64,000 nt of DNA, taken from the NCBI GenBank assembly GCA_964036045.1, contig OZ038394.1, positions 4,606,658 to 4,670,657 on the forward strand, in the 5' to 3' direction. Positions within the stretch are counted from its first letter, which is position 1. Every line of letters starts with the position of its first letter. The notes beneath the pieces are model-generated. The model had not been told where the DNA came from. It made no database searches and worked only from the letters and a program-made list of their open reading frames with translations. This DNA is from Eutreptiella sp. 'Long Island Sound 2002'. Its lineage: Eukaryota; Euglenozoa; Euglenophyceae; Eutreptiales; Eutreptiaceae. The translations under genes and the position numbers were made by a program. This document shows, piece by piece, positions 1-12,779 of this stretch.

Positions 1-1889
1 CGGGATCGCCAGATGGATCTCGATTATTTTTATAATGTTCAACAAAATGTTTCTTTGATTATAAATCGTCATTTCCTGATAACTTTATTTGCCTGGCGAT
101 CCTGCGCCGCGACAGTGGGTGTCTAACTGGTCCCTTTACCTTAAATTCAAATTTTAGATTAAATTGATTTGAGCAATGGTGCCGGTTCGGTTTCCATCAA
201 CGTCGTCCTTCCACTTCTTCTTCTTTCCGATCTCCGAGAACCATGTTCTCTCGTCGTTGTCGGACACTCTCTTTCGGCTCAAACTCTTCATCACTGCTTG
301 AGCGTAAAGAAGCAAGGGTAATTTATGTATTTACATGCCACCTAGCAGACAAGTTTCTCGCTTTGCAGATGATAACATTTCTCTCTTTGTTCTTGTTCCT
401 GTGTTCCGCGTCGCCTTGCCTTTTTTTTTCTATCAACATGCAATTGCGCATGAACACATTGTAGCAAGAAAAGAATTTCTGCAAAAACAATGACATATCT
501 CACTGTTAGCCGAAGAACGTAGTGCATACTGCATGTCTCATTTCTTCTCCGCAACATAAGCATTGGTTGAGCATTGCATTCATGCGGAATTGAAAAAATA
601 CAAAATAATTTTTTTTGTGCTTTGCTAGGTTTTTCTCAAACATTTCGAGTCACGAAAATCAACTACAAAAAAGTAGCGCTCGGATTTAAAGACAGGTCTG
701 AGGAAACAAGCCTCCAACTTGTTCCCATCATAGTGCATGGACCACTCCTTTCGACAAAGCCCATTTTTTCAGCATTTTTTGTAAAACCCATGGGCAGTTT
801 AGGCCACCTTAGAGTTTCGGGTATGAAAGTTCAACAACCCAGTCAAATAGGGTTCCCGCAAGATAGCAGTGCTCGCCACTTCTGTTTTGAAAGGCTTCTA
901 TGTTATAAATCCGATGTGCATTGATTTCGAACGGTGTGATAGCAGTACGTTTGCCCCCCCCATCGGAGCCCCTCTCTTCCCCCTTTCAATGCGTGTTTGC
1001 CCATTACCCTTATCACTCTTCACCACTCCGGTCTTTTTAAGGGTCTTCATTTGCGTGTTTCATCTTGGCTCTAGGGGCATCCAACTCGATGCGGAGATTT
1101 TCAGAAACCGAATCCGCCTCAGGCATGAGTACCCGTTGCTTGAGCCCCATTGCTTGCCAAGGTTGTGCGATCTGGCATTTTTTGATAGAAGCATCGTGCT
1201 CAGTAGAGACCCTCAGTAGAGAGTGTGACAAAGTCCTGTCTGTGGCCGCAACCCATCCTTTGCCAATTCTCGGGAGAAGGCAACAATGCCTTGCACCTAC
1301 AAATGGCAACACCATCATCACTGCCTCTTTGGCATTTGGCACAACCCAGAGCTAGCGATCATGTTTTCCTGGTGCAACTGCCAGGCATTCTTGGCACACA
1401 ATTGCCCCAAAAGTTCCCTGCACTTTTGGGCCTCGCAACTATGGCCTCAAGAGGGCACACATGCCCAAAGCAGTTGGCACCTTGGCCTGGCTCTCTGAGG
1501 TGGTCCAACAGCCCTGCTTGTCCCCGCAGATAATCCCATTGCTGGACTTGTGGACCAATCCAGTATACCACATTCGATCTTGCCCCTGACTATCTGACAA
1601 TTCCTATGGGGCCGCAGGCAGTTTTAACAGGTTGGCAAGCACGAGCACCATGTTGCGCTGAAGACACACAAAGACAACAAAGGCGGCAAAGACACAAAGA
1701 AAAATAAGACCACCAAATTTCTCCCTGTCTGCCCCGTATCTTCAGAATATTATGCCACCATCTGTTTGAGCAAATCTTTAATTCAACGCCTTTGGTCCTC
1801 AACCATGCTTACTGAAACGCTCATTCTATTTACCAGCTGCACTCATCCCAGTGCAGCTTCTCAACCCTAACACAACACAACTGGCTGAA
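1..1889. other. Gene-poor stretch, no supported gene
   Basis: Nothing here can be supported as a gene. The first 600 bases are AT-rich. An inverted pair sharing the core GGATCGCCAG lies near positions 3-12 and 92-101. Short open frames occur on both strands, but none carries a recognisable motif or a convincing splice pattern. Confidence 0.5.
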
Positions 1890-2424
1890 TTACTGATCTG
1901 CCGCATGCAACCTTGTGTGGCTCTTGTGCGGTAATCCACTGATGATCAGCAGCTGGCCTCTTTGGGTTGAGGTTGGAAAACTTCCACAATACCAAATGAA
2001 TATATGACTATGGGGTAAAGGAAACAAGGCGATCGAGGTAAAACCGTGGTGAGAGCGCAGCTGCGCGACCTTATCCAGTCTGTTCTTGTGCTGCCCCTTT
2101 CCTGGTTCTTGAGAAGATCCTGGCAAAAGCACGTGAAATGCTTGACCTGAGCGAGGGCATGGGCACGAACTCGGGAACTTTGTTCCTAATTTTTGCGGTC
2201 TGGAATTCGTCTGCCGCCCAGCGGGTTGCGGTAACTAAAAGTGAAAAGGTTGGTACCGACTGAAAGTGCTGATGTGCCTCACCTTGAAGTGAAATCCACC
2301 ACCGCAGGACAACGTCGACGATAAAATTGGCCAATGCCTCGACGGGCAACGCCCCAGCGGGGCAAAATGCAAGCGCGGTTGGATGAAAAAAAAAACGCGC
2401 TCGTTGCTGAATGTAGAGTGTCAA
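1890..2424 (-). other. Possible spliced coding fragment, unidentified
   Basis: On the minus strand an open stretch from about 2424 to 2292 runs into a donor-like GTGAGG. Further along the same strand a TTTTGCCAG acceptor-like site is followed by a lysine/arginine-rich open stretch of about 35 codons, roughly 2119-2010, that includes QHKNRLDKVAQL. The two pieces could be exons of a minus-strand gene downstream of the small zinc-finger gene. No family was recognised and the reading is weak. Confidence 0.2.
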
Positions 2425-2829
2425 CTGTATGCTTTAATTTGACCTCACTTCAACTGACGTGTCATCTTGGTGCTATATGGATGCAATGCTGTTGCAAACT
2501 GTGGCGGATCTATGCAAATTTGGCAGCTCACAGCACGGATGCCGGGCAGGTCACTGTGGACATAAGGGAGACAACGGTTAGCAGACTCACTGACGTGCAT
2601 CACAATGGAAACGACATTGAGGCGAAATCAAGATTTGCCGCTGACACACGAGAAGTCCTCGCACTGCAACGGGTGCAAGCCGCAACGAGAAAAAAACCTG
2701 CAACCAACTGAGCGGAGTCAACGCAAAGTGCTCCGACTGCACCTGCATTCTGCCACCTGCTCAGCAGTGGCTTGGGGTTTCAAAAAAATATCGCGTCGAG
2801 CCACTGCTCCACGTTCTGCAGCAGCGTGC

Positions 2830-3066
2830 TTACTCGCAGGTCTGACCAGGCCAGCACGTCTGAAAGGAGTCCTTGGGGTGCTTCGCTTCAGCGTGTTGCT
2901 TCATCTCGACGTTTCTCTTAGTCACACGCAGTGGCAGTGAACACAAGGCACAAGTGACCGTGGTTTCGGGCGCCTTCGGCGCTTTCCCACTGATGTCCTT
3001 CACGACTCCTGCCTTAGCGTCTTTCTTTGCCTTATTACGGCGGGCTTGAGCATGTGACTGCGGCAT
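2830..3066 (-). CDS. Small C2H2 zinc-finger protein, ZNF706/At2g23090-like
   Basis: This 78-residue protein matches the compact eukaryotic family of human ZNF706 and plant At2g23090, whose members are 76-78 residues long. The N-terminal 35 residues are basic and Ala/Lys-rich (QARRNKAKKDAKAG). A single finger follows, with Cys39, Cys42, His58 and His63 (C-x2-C-x15-H-x4-H). It ends in the family signature HAEAKHPK and a short tail with Cys71. The family is probably nuclear or cytosolic, and its members are linked to nucleic-acid or translational regulation; the exact role here is inference. I chose the ATG at 3066 because it gives the family length and lies 14 bases after a pyrimidine-rich acceptor-like tract, which suggests a 5' UTR intron. 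The stop overlaps a donor-like GTAAGC, so the last residue or two could instead be spliced to another exon. Confidence 0.82.
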   Translation of the reverse strand: MPQSHAQARRNKAKKDAKAGVVKDISGKAPKAPETTVTCALCSLPLRVTKRNVEMKQHAEAKHPKDSFQTCWPGQTCE

Positions 3067-3080
3067 TCTCAAACAGGAAC

Positions 3081-3106
3081 CTGAGGCGAAAAGGAAAAAA
3101 AACGTT
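3081..3106 (-). promoter_or_regulatory. Probable 3' splice site of a 5' UTR intron
   Basis: Read on the minus strand this is a run of eight T followed by CCTTTTCGCCTCAG, ending 14 bases before the ATG of the small zinc-finger gene. It fits a polypyrimidine tract plus AG acceptor. The matching donor was not found. Confidence 0.45.
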
Positions 3107-6040
3107 GAATTTTTCTCGAAGCAGTAATTCAGTTGCGGTTTAGATTGTATCATGGCTATTGTGCTGAATGGGGTGCAGTTTCAATCGGAACATTCAAACA
3201 TCATTACTTTGGTTAGAGTGGCTAGTGTTTGAGTGGAGCGGAGTCCTGGTGGATGCCAGCTGGAGGACCAACTCCCAGCGATGTCCTGCCTGTCCTGGGC
3301 CTACACACCGGCAGGCTAATATGGGGGAATCCCTTAGTGCGCGCGATCAAGATGAACATCCGCACGCGCAAGCTTGCAATCCCAACACTCGAACACCTAA
3401 CAACAAGGGGAAGTGTAAGTGTTGAATTTCCACACAGCGATCGGGAATGGCGATTTAAGTCTATCGCCCCGCCCTTCGCGATTTCAGCCCATAGCCCTAC
3501 GCCACTTTCCACTACAGCACCAGCTGGACATGATGTGGATTTCGGTATGGCGGCATAATACTTAGATATTTGAGATCACCTTTTGATACTGCATGCATCG
3601 AAGCCAGTTTTCTAGGTACAAAGTCGTCAGAATCTGGATTTTGCAATTTTCGATGTTTCAGAAAGGCCGATTTTTTTGTATCATCTGATTTGTAATGTTT
3701 GTATTGACACTGTCAGAATCTCGAAAAACGTCCGTTTGCAGGATTCCAACTTTTGGAGTCAAATTTTTTGTCGTAGTGCTTCGTTGTGCTTGCGTTGTGC
3801 CATTGTACACCTTGATGCCCAATTTGACTGTAAGTGTTTTTGACCAATTTTTGACTCCACTTGAGTGTAGGGTTAAAGTGTTGCTCCTTTCACTCTTAGC
3901 ATCTCCTCTTGCATGGTAGTACAACACCCAAAAGACCTTGGTGAAAGGTGGCAGAGGGGGGGAACTGGACCTGGGTGACCCGAAAGAGTGGTGGCCCGGG
4001 TAGGACAGGCCAGGTGGGTGGCCCCTATGTGTGGACCCCAGGCAACCCGCCATCACAAAATTTCAGCCCACGGTGCCGGTGGTGATTTTTGGCAATTTGC
4101 GTCCACTTCCGGATAGTTAAAAAAAGGTGTTCAACCTTTGTGCATGGTTTCTCTCATTTGTTGCTGTACACAGCTTCACTAGTGAGTGCGCGCGGGAGAT
4201 AATTGCGAAGTGCCATCTCGAAAATGTAAAACTTTCAAGTACCTTGTATTTCGCATTTCATCCATGATAGTCAATGCTGTTGTGGTGTATGTTGTTCTTC
4301 TACAATGCATGGTTGAAGCTGTGCATTCAAGTATCCTTTCGATAGCTTTGCACGCCATCTCTTTGCTACGGTGCTAAGCACATGGCAAGCGCAGCGGTTT
4401 GCTCCTCGGTACTTGCTTCGTTGGTGCATGTAGGATTCTCAATGTTGAGTGTGATGGGGAGTTGGCAAAGAGGGGGGAGGGGGTTTTTTTGCCTACCTTG
4501 ATCCTTGATCAGGCCCATTTTGGGGGGGGGTTCACCACCCCAATCCAGCCCGATCCATTTTGAGTTGCGCGCACTCATGTCTGATCGAGTGTGATGCATT
4601 TTGGATTTTGGCATATTGATGTGGATGTTGTGTGTGCCATAGCAATCTTTTTTTGGGAAGAAGGACTTTCATCTTCGCGACTTTCAAGAATTGTTGCAAT
4701 TTGTTTGTGTGCTTTGTAGTGATGCGTTACCTTGATGTTTTTTTGCTTTTTCTTGTTGTACGTCGAGAAGAACTTCATTACGAACCAAGCACTTTGTTGT
4801 ACATCACCTTTCCATTGTGTTGAGCACATTTTGAATGAACAACTTGCTTCACTATGTTGTGACTTCTAAAGAACATTAATTACTTTCGCAAGTACGCATT
4901 GAGTGTGTCTGTGGTGAAGTGCTTTGTCGACATTTATCTTTAGTTGTCTTGTGTGGATTACAAGTGCAAAGTGCATGTTGCACATTAACTGTTCTTTAAT
5001 GTACCTTGGGAACGTTCTTCTCAATGCGTGCATTTTTTTCAACGCATAACTTCTGTTTCATTTCGCACTATTCATGAGTGATGTGCCTAATGCCGCTTGG
5101 CAAGTTCGCCTCCTTCCATCTAATTTGGAAGATTTAGAGGTACCTCGTTACTAGGTAGACGCAGCAAGGGTTGCAACATATGTTGTCCCAAAAGCCGGTT
5201 TCCATGCAAATGTCGTGGAGTACGTGTGCTAATGCACTATCCTGAAGGTGACCACTCAAAACTAACATGTGCAGTGTATATGTACAATGGGACCCATGTT
5301 TCCCCCATGCATAGCAGGGTTTTCATGATTTCATGAGTCCATGTCATCATCATCAATAATCTGCATTTGCTTTGCTGTGTGCCTGTCTCTTGCACATGCA
5401 TGCCCATTGTGGAAGGTTGATGAAACATTTGGTGGGGTTGGGCTTCCCCGGGTAGTACACGTAGTGTGCCGGGGGTTTCGGTGGTTTTGTTGGCTCCGAT
5501 CCATTTGGGGGGGGGTTGGCGGGGGGGGGGGGGGGCTTCACCACCAGGTTCGATCCACGATCCGGTCCTTTTTGGGATGAGGGATCCGGCGCGGATCGCA
5601 TCGCCAACCCCCCGATGATTCCAATTTCAAAATTCGAGACACAAATAATTTACACGTTTCGTTCCATGCGAGAGATGTCCGTCCATTCTTCCAAGGCACT
5701 GTAACCGCTTTGATTAAGGCCACGATATTGTCCGATGTCCTTTGGTGCTCGTCGGATCATCGCGGTGATGAGTCCACTCTGAACCGTCAATCGCAAGTTG
5801 CCTTGCCGCCGGCTCCTCTCCACATGAACGGAATACCCCGCACAAGCCACGCCCACCACACCAAACTTTTGACCCTTGCTTCAACAAATTGAAATCCATA
5901 GACATTTGCCATGCAAACAGCCGAATGATATTTGCCATGCAAAATGAATAGTTGCCATGTAGAGTGAATGGGTGGATGAATATATGAATATAGATGATGC
6001 GGACGGTTCTTTTGGTTTCGAATGCAATGTCAAGTGTGTC
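3107..6040. other. No supported gene
   Basis: Open frames at 3229-3558 (plus) and 3222-3512 (minus) overlap each other, and neither shows a known domain. The plus frame has a modestly coding-like stretch, but no start context or splice partner was convincing. A G run of about 16 bases lies near 5520-5535. The rest is AT-rich, with short broken frames. Confidence 0.45.
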
Positions 6041-6049
6041 TTACGCAAG

Positions 6050-6195
6050 TAGACCCTCACCCTTACACCCCACTATTTGTGCCCTCACTGCTCTCGCGTT
6101 GCCATCACGGTGCGCTCACACTGCCGTCATAATGCACTCACACCCTCACACCGCCCTGGTACCACCCTCACATTGCCCTTGCACCCTCCTCAGAG
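6050..6195 (+). repeat. Degenerate CACTGCCCTCGC-type repeat
   Basis: About 145 bases of loosely repeated CTCACAC-TGCC words, as in CTCACACTGCCGTCATAATG and CTCACACCGCCCTGG. They resemble the diverged flank of the 22-bp minisatellite at 18.0-19.1 kb. This looks like an old or immature copy of the same kind of array. Confidence 0.5.
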
Positions 6196-6199
6196 AACG

Positions 6200-9100
6200 T
6201 TATTTTGTGTTATTGTTTTGACATTGATGCCGGATTCTCACAGTCGCCTCCCACACTTGTGCCCAACGCACGCCATTTGATTTTATTGGGGAGGTGTCCA
6301 TCGCGAGGCCTCAACTGTCGACATCTAGTAGACCAAGGGCCCAGCGCTCTTAGTGGGTGTACCTCTCGGAAGCAATTTTCGCGTGAAGGTTGTGACCCGA
6401 TCCCTCCCTACCTTTGCTGCAGTATTGTTGTGTATGTGTTGACCACCCGCCCGCTCCGTACTCTCTAAGATCTTCGACAATGCCATCCGAAACCATTCCA
6501 TATGCCCCAACACGACGCGTGCGTGACAACAATGCGTGAAGGGTGGCCTGGATAAATGGGGATTACCACTAGGTGACCTCTCTTGACCGCAGACCTATCT
6601 ATAGTTGTGCATCGCCGATTGGCCCCAGCTTGGGACGACAGTGAGTTGCAATGACTCATTGGGAGTGTATGGTGTCTCGGCACACGATATTGCTCTACTC
6701 ATGTTCCATCCTTGAGTAGTGACCACGAGTCGGTGGCAGCCAGCATACGCATCGTGCATATGTCGGTAAACAACCACATGTACCCGTGATGCACTCACTT
6801 TTGCGCACAGAAAGCAATTGTTTGCATGTGATCATGCCCTCTTGTGCCTGAAGACGTGCCGCAAGGGTAAAGCCAGGGATACAGGAAGACTGGATTGCCG
6901 CTGGGTTCCCGTACTCCCCGGAGCCGAGGGTTGTTGTAAACCGCGAGCGTTGTGTCACCTACATCCATGCGTTGTACATGTGCGTGGGATTGTTCGGCCT
7001 CAATGCGCAGGAGCGAGGCTCGCGTGATATTGCGTGCGTGCGTGCGTGCATACTCTACCGCCGTGTGTATGAGATTGTTGATGATTATGGCCCTTCAGGC
7101 GTCAATGTACGATTTTTTTTACCGCGCGTATGAAGTAGTGTGAGACGCGCAATACATGCGCATCATCAAGGTCATCATTAATCAGCGTCATATCCTCTTC
7201 AGGGTCTAAATGACGTTGATCGCATTTTTATGACGCGTCAATGTGGCTTTGTTTCTCTTGTGGGTGCCCTGCAGTGCAATGCAAGGAACCGCCCCATTCC
7301 AACGCCCCCCCTTCTAATGCATTTCTGCCCATAGGCAAAGCATTCACCAACGAGTATCATGCCGCGGCATGTGGAGGTTTCGGCGCCCACCATACTGCCA
7401 GCGTTGTCAGTGCTGTCCTGTGTAATGTCGTTGTTGTTGATCCATGCGCTGCTGCCCGCCAAGACAGGTGCTGCCCGACCCTAGTGGACTGCTATCTGCG
7501 GACGTGTGTTGGGCCGTAGATGGCTTGGGATTGTGAACAAGGAAGGGGGCGGGCGGGGCAGACGTGCCAGAAATACGCCTTCGGCAACACGGAGAATCTC
7601 CTCCCCGAGAACACAACACACACGAATCCAAATCAAGCAAGTAATGGCAGTGAAGCAGTACTCGTCAAGTGCCCTACATCGCGCAACCCAAGAGGTCCAC
7701 GGTGTGGGGGGGAGGGGTGGGGGTGTTCATTTTGACTGCGGTCCACACAGGTTTGTGGGCATTATCTAAGTCAAGTAGACACGGCCGTTTCGTACCAAAT
7801 TCGCTGGGGAGGTTGGTGGTAGACCTCATCCGTGAGAATGTCATCTCAATCGCCCCCAAAATGTCCAAGCAAGAGTCCCTCAAGCAGCAGCCCCACACCT
7901 CCTTTTGGGCGGTTGTGCCCATTGAAGGGACCCCAAGAAGCTCTGCACACCCCTTACCTTGCAACTAGTAGCCTCTAGCCGCAGCCGAGCCATGGCAAAA
8001 TCAGTGCAGAAAAAGTCCCCCGAAGCCAGGTCACAAAATTTCGCGAGGCAAAACAGGCGCTCCACCGGGTGGAAGGTACTCTTAGGGCTGGCCAGGAACA
8101 GCGCCTCCTAAAGCCGCCGCGCAACGCGCCATGTCACCCCCTCCAGGCCTGCCGTACATCCCAAAATGAAAAAATCATCCAAATGATGGATGGGAAGTGG
8201 CTTCGGCAGAGGTGCGTGATGGGCGGCGTCCTGAGTTCTGTTTTGGCCCGTGTGCATTGTACAAACAGTGAATCCTGGTTGCCCCGAATATTTTCACCTC
8301 ACCTCCAGCTCATCACCGCTTTCGATGCCTGCACGTCGTTTATGCCGCCAAGGACCAGTAGGGTGGGATGGAGGGGTTTCAGGTGGCTCTCCCCAAAGCT
8401 GGGCAGCTGGTTGGTATGGTTGGGTATGAGGGCATTTCGCTGAGCTTTTGGGGGTATGGGTTGTGTTACGCTTGGCAGTTCAGGTTGTTGGGGGGTGGCC
8501 GTTCAGGTTGGCGGGGGCTGGCAATTTTATCAAACAACTCCAGTGCCCTTACCAGTCCATCAGGGGTTGGGTGTCGGTGAGGCTGTGGGTACAACAGTGG
8601 GTTGGCCGTAAGCTTAATTTGTGCCTCTTCCGCTCGCGTTTCGCGTTTGCTGGCCCACTTTGTTTGGGTGCCGACGGACCCCTTGTCGCGGCCTGGGTCC
8701 CTCTGTGGGGGGAATAAGCCAGCGGCGCTTGAGGCAGCCTTTGGGGGCACTTGCGATGCGACCTCGGCCAGGCTTTGAACGTGGGGTCAGTGCTCTGGTT
8801 TGTCTCGCGTGGGGTCGGTGGTGGTTGTGGGGCTAAACATGTTATTCTGAGTCCCCATCCTCAAATTACGGGGCGGTGTTCCCTACTTGCCCCCTAGCCC
8901 ACCCAATCACAGGGGGGGAGGGGGCGGGGGGGGGGGGAAGATCGTAAATTGCCAAACAGCCATACCCCAATGGAGGGGAGGGGCACCCCAAACTCAGGAC
9001 CGCTGCTCACAGCCAAAAGCAAGAAATGGCCTTCACTGGGTCCCCAACTCCGGCATGCGCGGGAGAAGAACAGACATGCAAACAAACAGGGGCACAAAAC

Positions 9101-11200
9101 CTAGAATCCCTGAGCACAGACCCCCTCACCAACACATCGGACAGGGTGTGTGTGGGGGGGGGGGATACCAAACACCAAAGGTCCTGCCAATCTTAAGGGG
9201 AGGGGGGCTGGGGGGGGGGGAGCCCAACACAATAACCCACACACTTGCCAAAAGCAAGCAGAAAGGAAAGTGCTGAAGACCCGAAGGCTCCTGCACGAGG
9301 CAGAAAGACCCCCACGGACAGTGGCGCGAAAAAGAAACGCATACGCTGCCCACTCCACACGCTAGATGTACCCAGGTCAACCAGCCAGCCTGGGGGGAGG
9401 TGGGAGGGCGTCTGCAACACAAGCTTAGCGCACCTCCACTCCGCCCAACCCCAGCCACCACAGGCGCCCTTCAAACCAATGGAGCGACCGGTCGGCCAAC
9501 TCCCCTGCCGCCAAGCAGTGGCAAGGCTCTGGTGGCTCCTCGGGCACCCATACCCCACACCCCGGCTTTTTGCTGACAAAGTGCATAAAACCCCCTCGGC
9601 GTTGAATAACGCCCGAAACTACCCCTTACCAACGGCCCGTGGGTCGGACTGCATCGGCTCCGGTCTGGCAACCCCGAAGGTGCTTGGATGGATGGCTGGG
9701 CATTGAGGCCCATGAAGGGGTAAGAATGGCTATAAATGGGGTATGACATCACCCCTGGCAGCATCCTAACCATGGCACCAAAAATAGGGGAATTTAGGAT
9801 AGAAACCCCCACAGACAGTGTCCCCTACCCCCAATATTGGTTTGTGTACCATGGGACGGATGAAGGGTGAGGGAAACACTCCCAAATGCTATGCTTTGGG
9901 GGTATATAGGGGTAGTGTGTGCTATTTTTGGAGCAAAAGGGGCCATTTTTAGACTCTTGTCAGGATCCTACCAGCAATAATGTCATACCCTCATTTTTAG
10001 CCATTCTGAAGCCTTCTTGGGGAAGCCTTCTTGGGGCCTGATACCCACCCGCAACCCTCCCAAACCTTTCTCCCCAACCCCCAAATAGGGGAGTACTCCA
10101 ACCCCATCCTACGCCCACACGGTTGTTTGGCTGGGGGTGGGGGGAAGATCACAAAATCGCCGGCTGTTTATTGCCCAGAGCTATTGTGCCACGCCTTGAG
10201 GCTGGTGCCGGGGGTCCCTATGTGCGGTGGGGGCAGCTCACTATGGAAGTGTCCCTGCCCTGTTCGAATGTTTGTTCTTCCCCCTTGCCTGTCTTGGACC
10301 GCCGGCATATAAGACCCAGTGGCAGCCTGTGTTTGCAGTTTGTGCCTAATCCCCAGGACCCCATCCCACGAGAAATGCCTATGGAGAGTACTGGTGCCGG
10401 GGGGACCACCAGGAACTGTGAGTCGAAGGAAGAGAGCACAGGGCGGCGCCTTCGTGCTGCGGGGACGGTTGCCGTTTCGCCCCGCCTCAAAGCTGTTGGT
10501 TGAAGTTGTTTCTCTTTCCTCTGAAGCCCTGCGAAGGCGGGTGCCTTTCCGACGTCCCTTTTGGGCGGGATGTATTGCTGCTGCACACTCACCGCTCCCG
10601 CCGGAGGCAGACCTGTGATGTTCTTGTGTCCCTGATTGTTGCTGGATTGTATTCCGTCCTTCCCCTTTTCTGTGCTTTGTGCTGCACCATGTTGGGCGTG
10701 CGTTCCGCAGTGTGGGGCACGCGTTCGGAGTTGGCGTTCTGCATGGGCGGTGGGATTGCGTGGGCATTCTCGGGTGGCTGGCACCGAGCACTGCTTTGGG
10801 TGCGGGGGAGAATACCATCCAACTGGATTGGCACGCGTCCGGTTTGTGCTTGTGCTGCCGACATTGGAAGTCCTGTTTGCCCCCGTCCCCCAGGGTTCAG
10901 GGAGGGGGGGTCACCCAAGCCTGTCTTTGGCCTTTTGTTCCGGCGTTAAGCCTCGGATTGCCCGCCCCAACTTCACCCGCCCGGTATCCATTAATGTACT
11001 CGGTGAACAATCGCGGCTCCTCAGGCATCTACCCACAGCACTGACAGGCGTCACCTCAAGTCTCTCCCAGACCGTGTGTTTTGTGGTGGGTGGTGGGGTG
11101 GCGTGCAGGGTCTCCTCTGGCCCCGTGTGGGGGAGGGTAAGGAGGGTGACCCGCTCCATCCCCCCCTTGTACTCTTGGCAGCAAAAGTGACGGCTGCATC
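6200..11200. other. No supported gene; G/C tracts and short broken frames
   Basis: This holds the missing 5' part of the downstream membrane-protein gene, or is intergenic. I could not identify an exon ending in phase 1 that would join the first supported exon at 11676. Long G runs occur near 8914-8938, 9153-9163 and 9211-9220. Several overlapping open frames of 100-216 codons lie between 9190 and 11190 on both strands. They are proline/glycine-rich and show no domain. Confidence 0.45.
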
Positions 11201-11211
11201 CGCCCGGTTTT

Positions 11212-11425
11212 GCAAACGTGTGGAAACGAATTGAAAGAAACACTTGGAAACGTTTGTTTTCTGCGGCCTGGAAACTTTTTGGAAACATTTTGAAACGTTT
11301 GGAACAATTGGGAAGCGTTTGCTTCTGGCGCGTGGAAACCTGTGGAAACGTATGGAAACGAGTGAAAACGTTTGGAAATATTTGGGAACGCGTGGAATCG
11401 TTTGTTTCTGGCCTGGAAGCGTCGA
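11212..11425 (+). repeat. Degenerate GGAAACGTTT repeat cluster
   Basis: About twenty occurrences of TGGAAACGTTTG-like words at irregular spacing of 8 to 16 bases. The cluster lies about 250 bases upstream of the first supported exon of the membrane-protein gene. It is too irregular for a simple satellite. It could be a decayed minisatellite or a cluster of binding sites. Confidence 0.6.
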
Positions 11426-11675
11426 ATGTGATCAGAGGATGCTGCGTCTTACTGAGTCAGACCCCCGACGCAGCCGGTGCCTGCTGACTTTCGGGCGCAA
11501 TAGCAGCGGGTATTCCGAGTGGCACATGGTACCGGGCTGCTTGGTAACCAAACTTGGTTCCCCTGCCGGGTAGTAGTGGCATGTCCCAAACTGAGGCCAC
11601 AGCTGCAGCCGCGTGCAGTTAGCCTACCCCGCTCCCCGCCCCACTCCCATCGCTCCCACCCCCCCCTCAAAACAG

Positions 11676-11911
11676 GACAAGTGCTGACGTTCGGCAACAT
11701 CGTCGAGATGCCGGTCACATCGTGGCCCTTCGTCAAGGACTTGCGGATATACGACGCGTCCTACGCCAACCTGCTCGAGAACATGCTGGTGTTCGACTTG
11801 GACCGGCAGCACTCGCCCTCCTCCAGTTTTGAAGTCGAGAACTTCACGCAGATTTTCCGGCGGCACTTCTGTTTCCTGGGGTCCATGTGGATTGGGAGGT
11901 ACTTGAATGCG
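11676..11911 (+). CDS. Membrane-protein gene, first supported exon (exon A)
   Basis: The exon follows a C-rich polypyrimidine tract and CAAAACAG acceptor and ends at a GTATGAGC donor. It starts with two bases completing a codon from an unseen upstream exon and ends in phase 0. It supplies residues 1-78 of the joined 654-codon partial product: soluble, mixed in character, with a segment containing IYDASYANLLENMLVF. Codons are GC-rich at third positions, unlike the flanking introns. The whole gene spans 11676 to at least 37247, and all ten exons join in phase without a stop. No family was recognised for this N-terminal part. Three N-glycosylation sequons in the next exons suggest it faces the lumen or outside. 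An alternative unspliced start upstream (ATG at 11519) is possible but less likely, because the acceptor is good. Confidence 0.7.
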
Positions 11912-12779
11912 GTATGAGCGCTTCCAGGAGGGCGGGGTGTAGGGAGAGGGCCGCGCCGTGGCACCGGGGCGTGGGGGCAGGCGGCACGTGGAGGGCAGGA
12001 CCAGCGGGCACAAGTGGAGACGGTAGAAGTGGGAGCACTGGGCGGAGTGCGCGGGAAGACCATGGGATTGTGGTTGCGTAGGGAGCGGGGTCCGGTACGG
12101 GGCCTGGACGAAAGGCACGGAGGGGTCTGGAAAGGGTGCAAGGCGCAGGGCCAGGGCCAGAGCTGGGGCACAGGGGACGTACCCGGGGGAAGTTGGAGAG
12201 TGCGTACTTTGGCGTGGCAACGTTTGGCGCAAGACAACTGCGCCAAAATTTGGGTGGCGGATGTGACACGCAGTGAGAGGATGAGGTGGCGCTGATACCG
12301 GATGATGCAGCGGGGGACTGCCACGCCCGTCGGCTTCCTAGTGTGCAAATGAGGCACAGAAGAGTGTGGGGTGAAAAAGACAGTGGCGTATGAGGGAAGT
12401 ACTGTAGGATTTGTGCTGCCAGCGGTGGCATGTGCATGGATGCCATAAGGCATTGACCTGGACCGACAAAAACAAAAATCTTCCTGCACTGACGATGGCA
12501 GATGAAAGAATCGCTTGGGCATTGCTGTGGCATGTGTTGGCCAATCCTTGTGGGAATTTCCAGATGCTCACCACATGCTTTGCACTCAGAAGTCCCTGGA
12601 GCAGAGCCCATACCCACCCACATGGGGGTTACCAGACTCCCATTTTCTGAGGTGTGATTTTCAGCGCTCATCATGCCTCGTGCTCTGGCACAATCATCGC
12701 GTCCGTCAGTTCATTTGCGTTGCACATGTCGCCCATTGGGGGCATGAGCAGCCTCTGGCGGACCACTTGCTAGACAATT

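Noticed and set aside
9190-9812. Overlapping frames of 110-153 codons on both strands
   Set aside because: They are Pro/Gly/Arg-rich, driven by G/C tracts, with no motif and no splice signals that join them to other exons.
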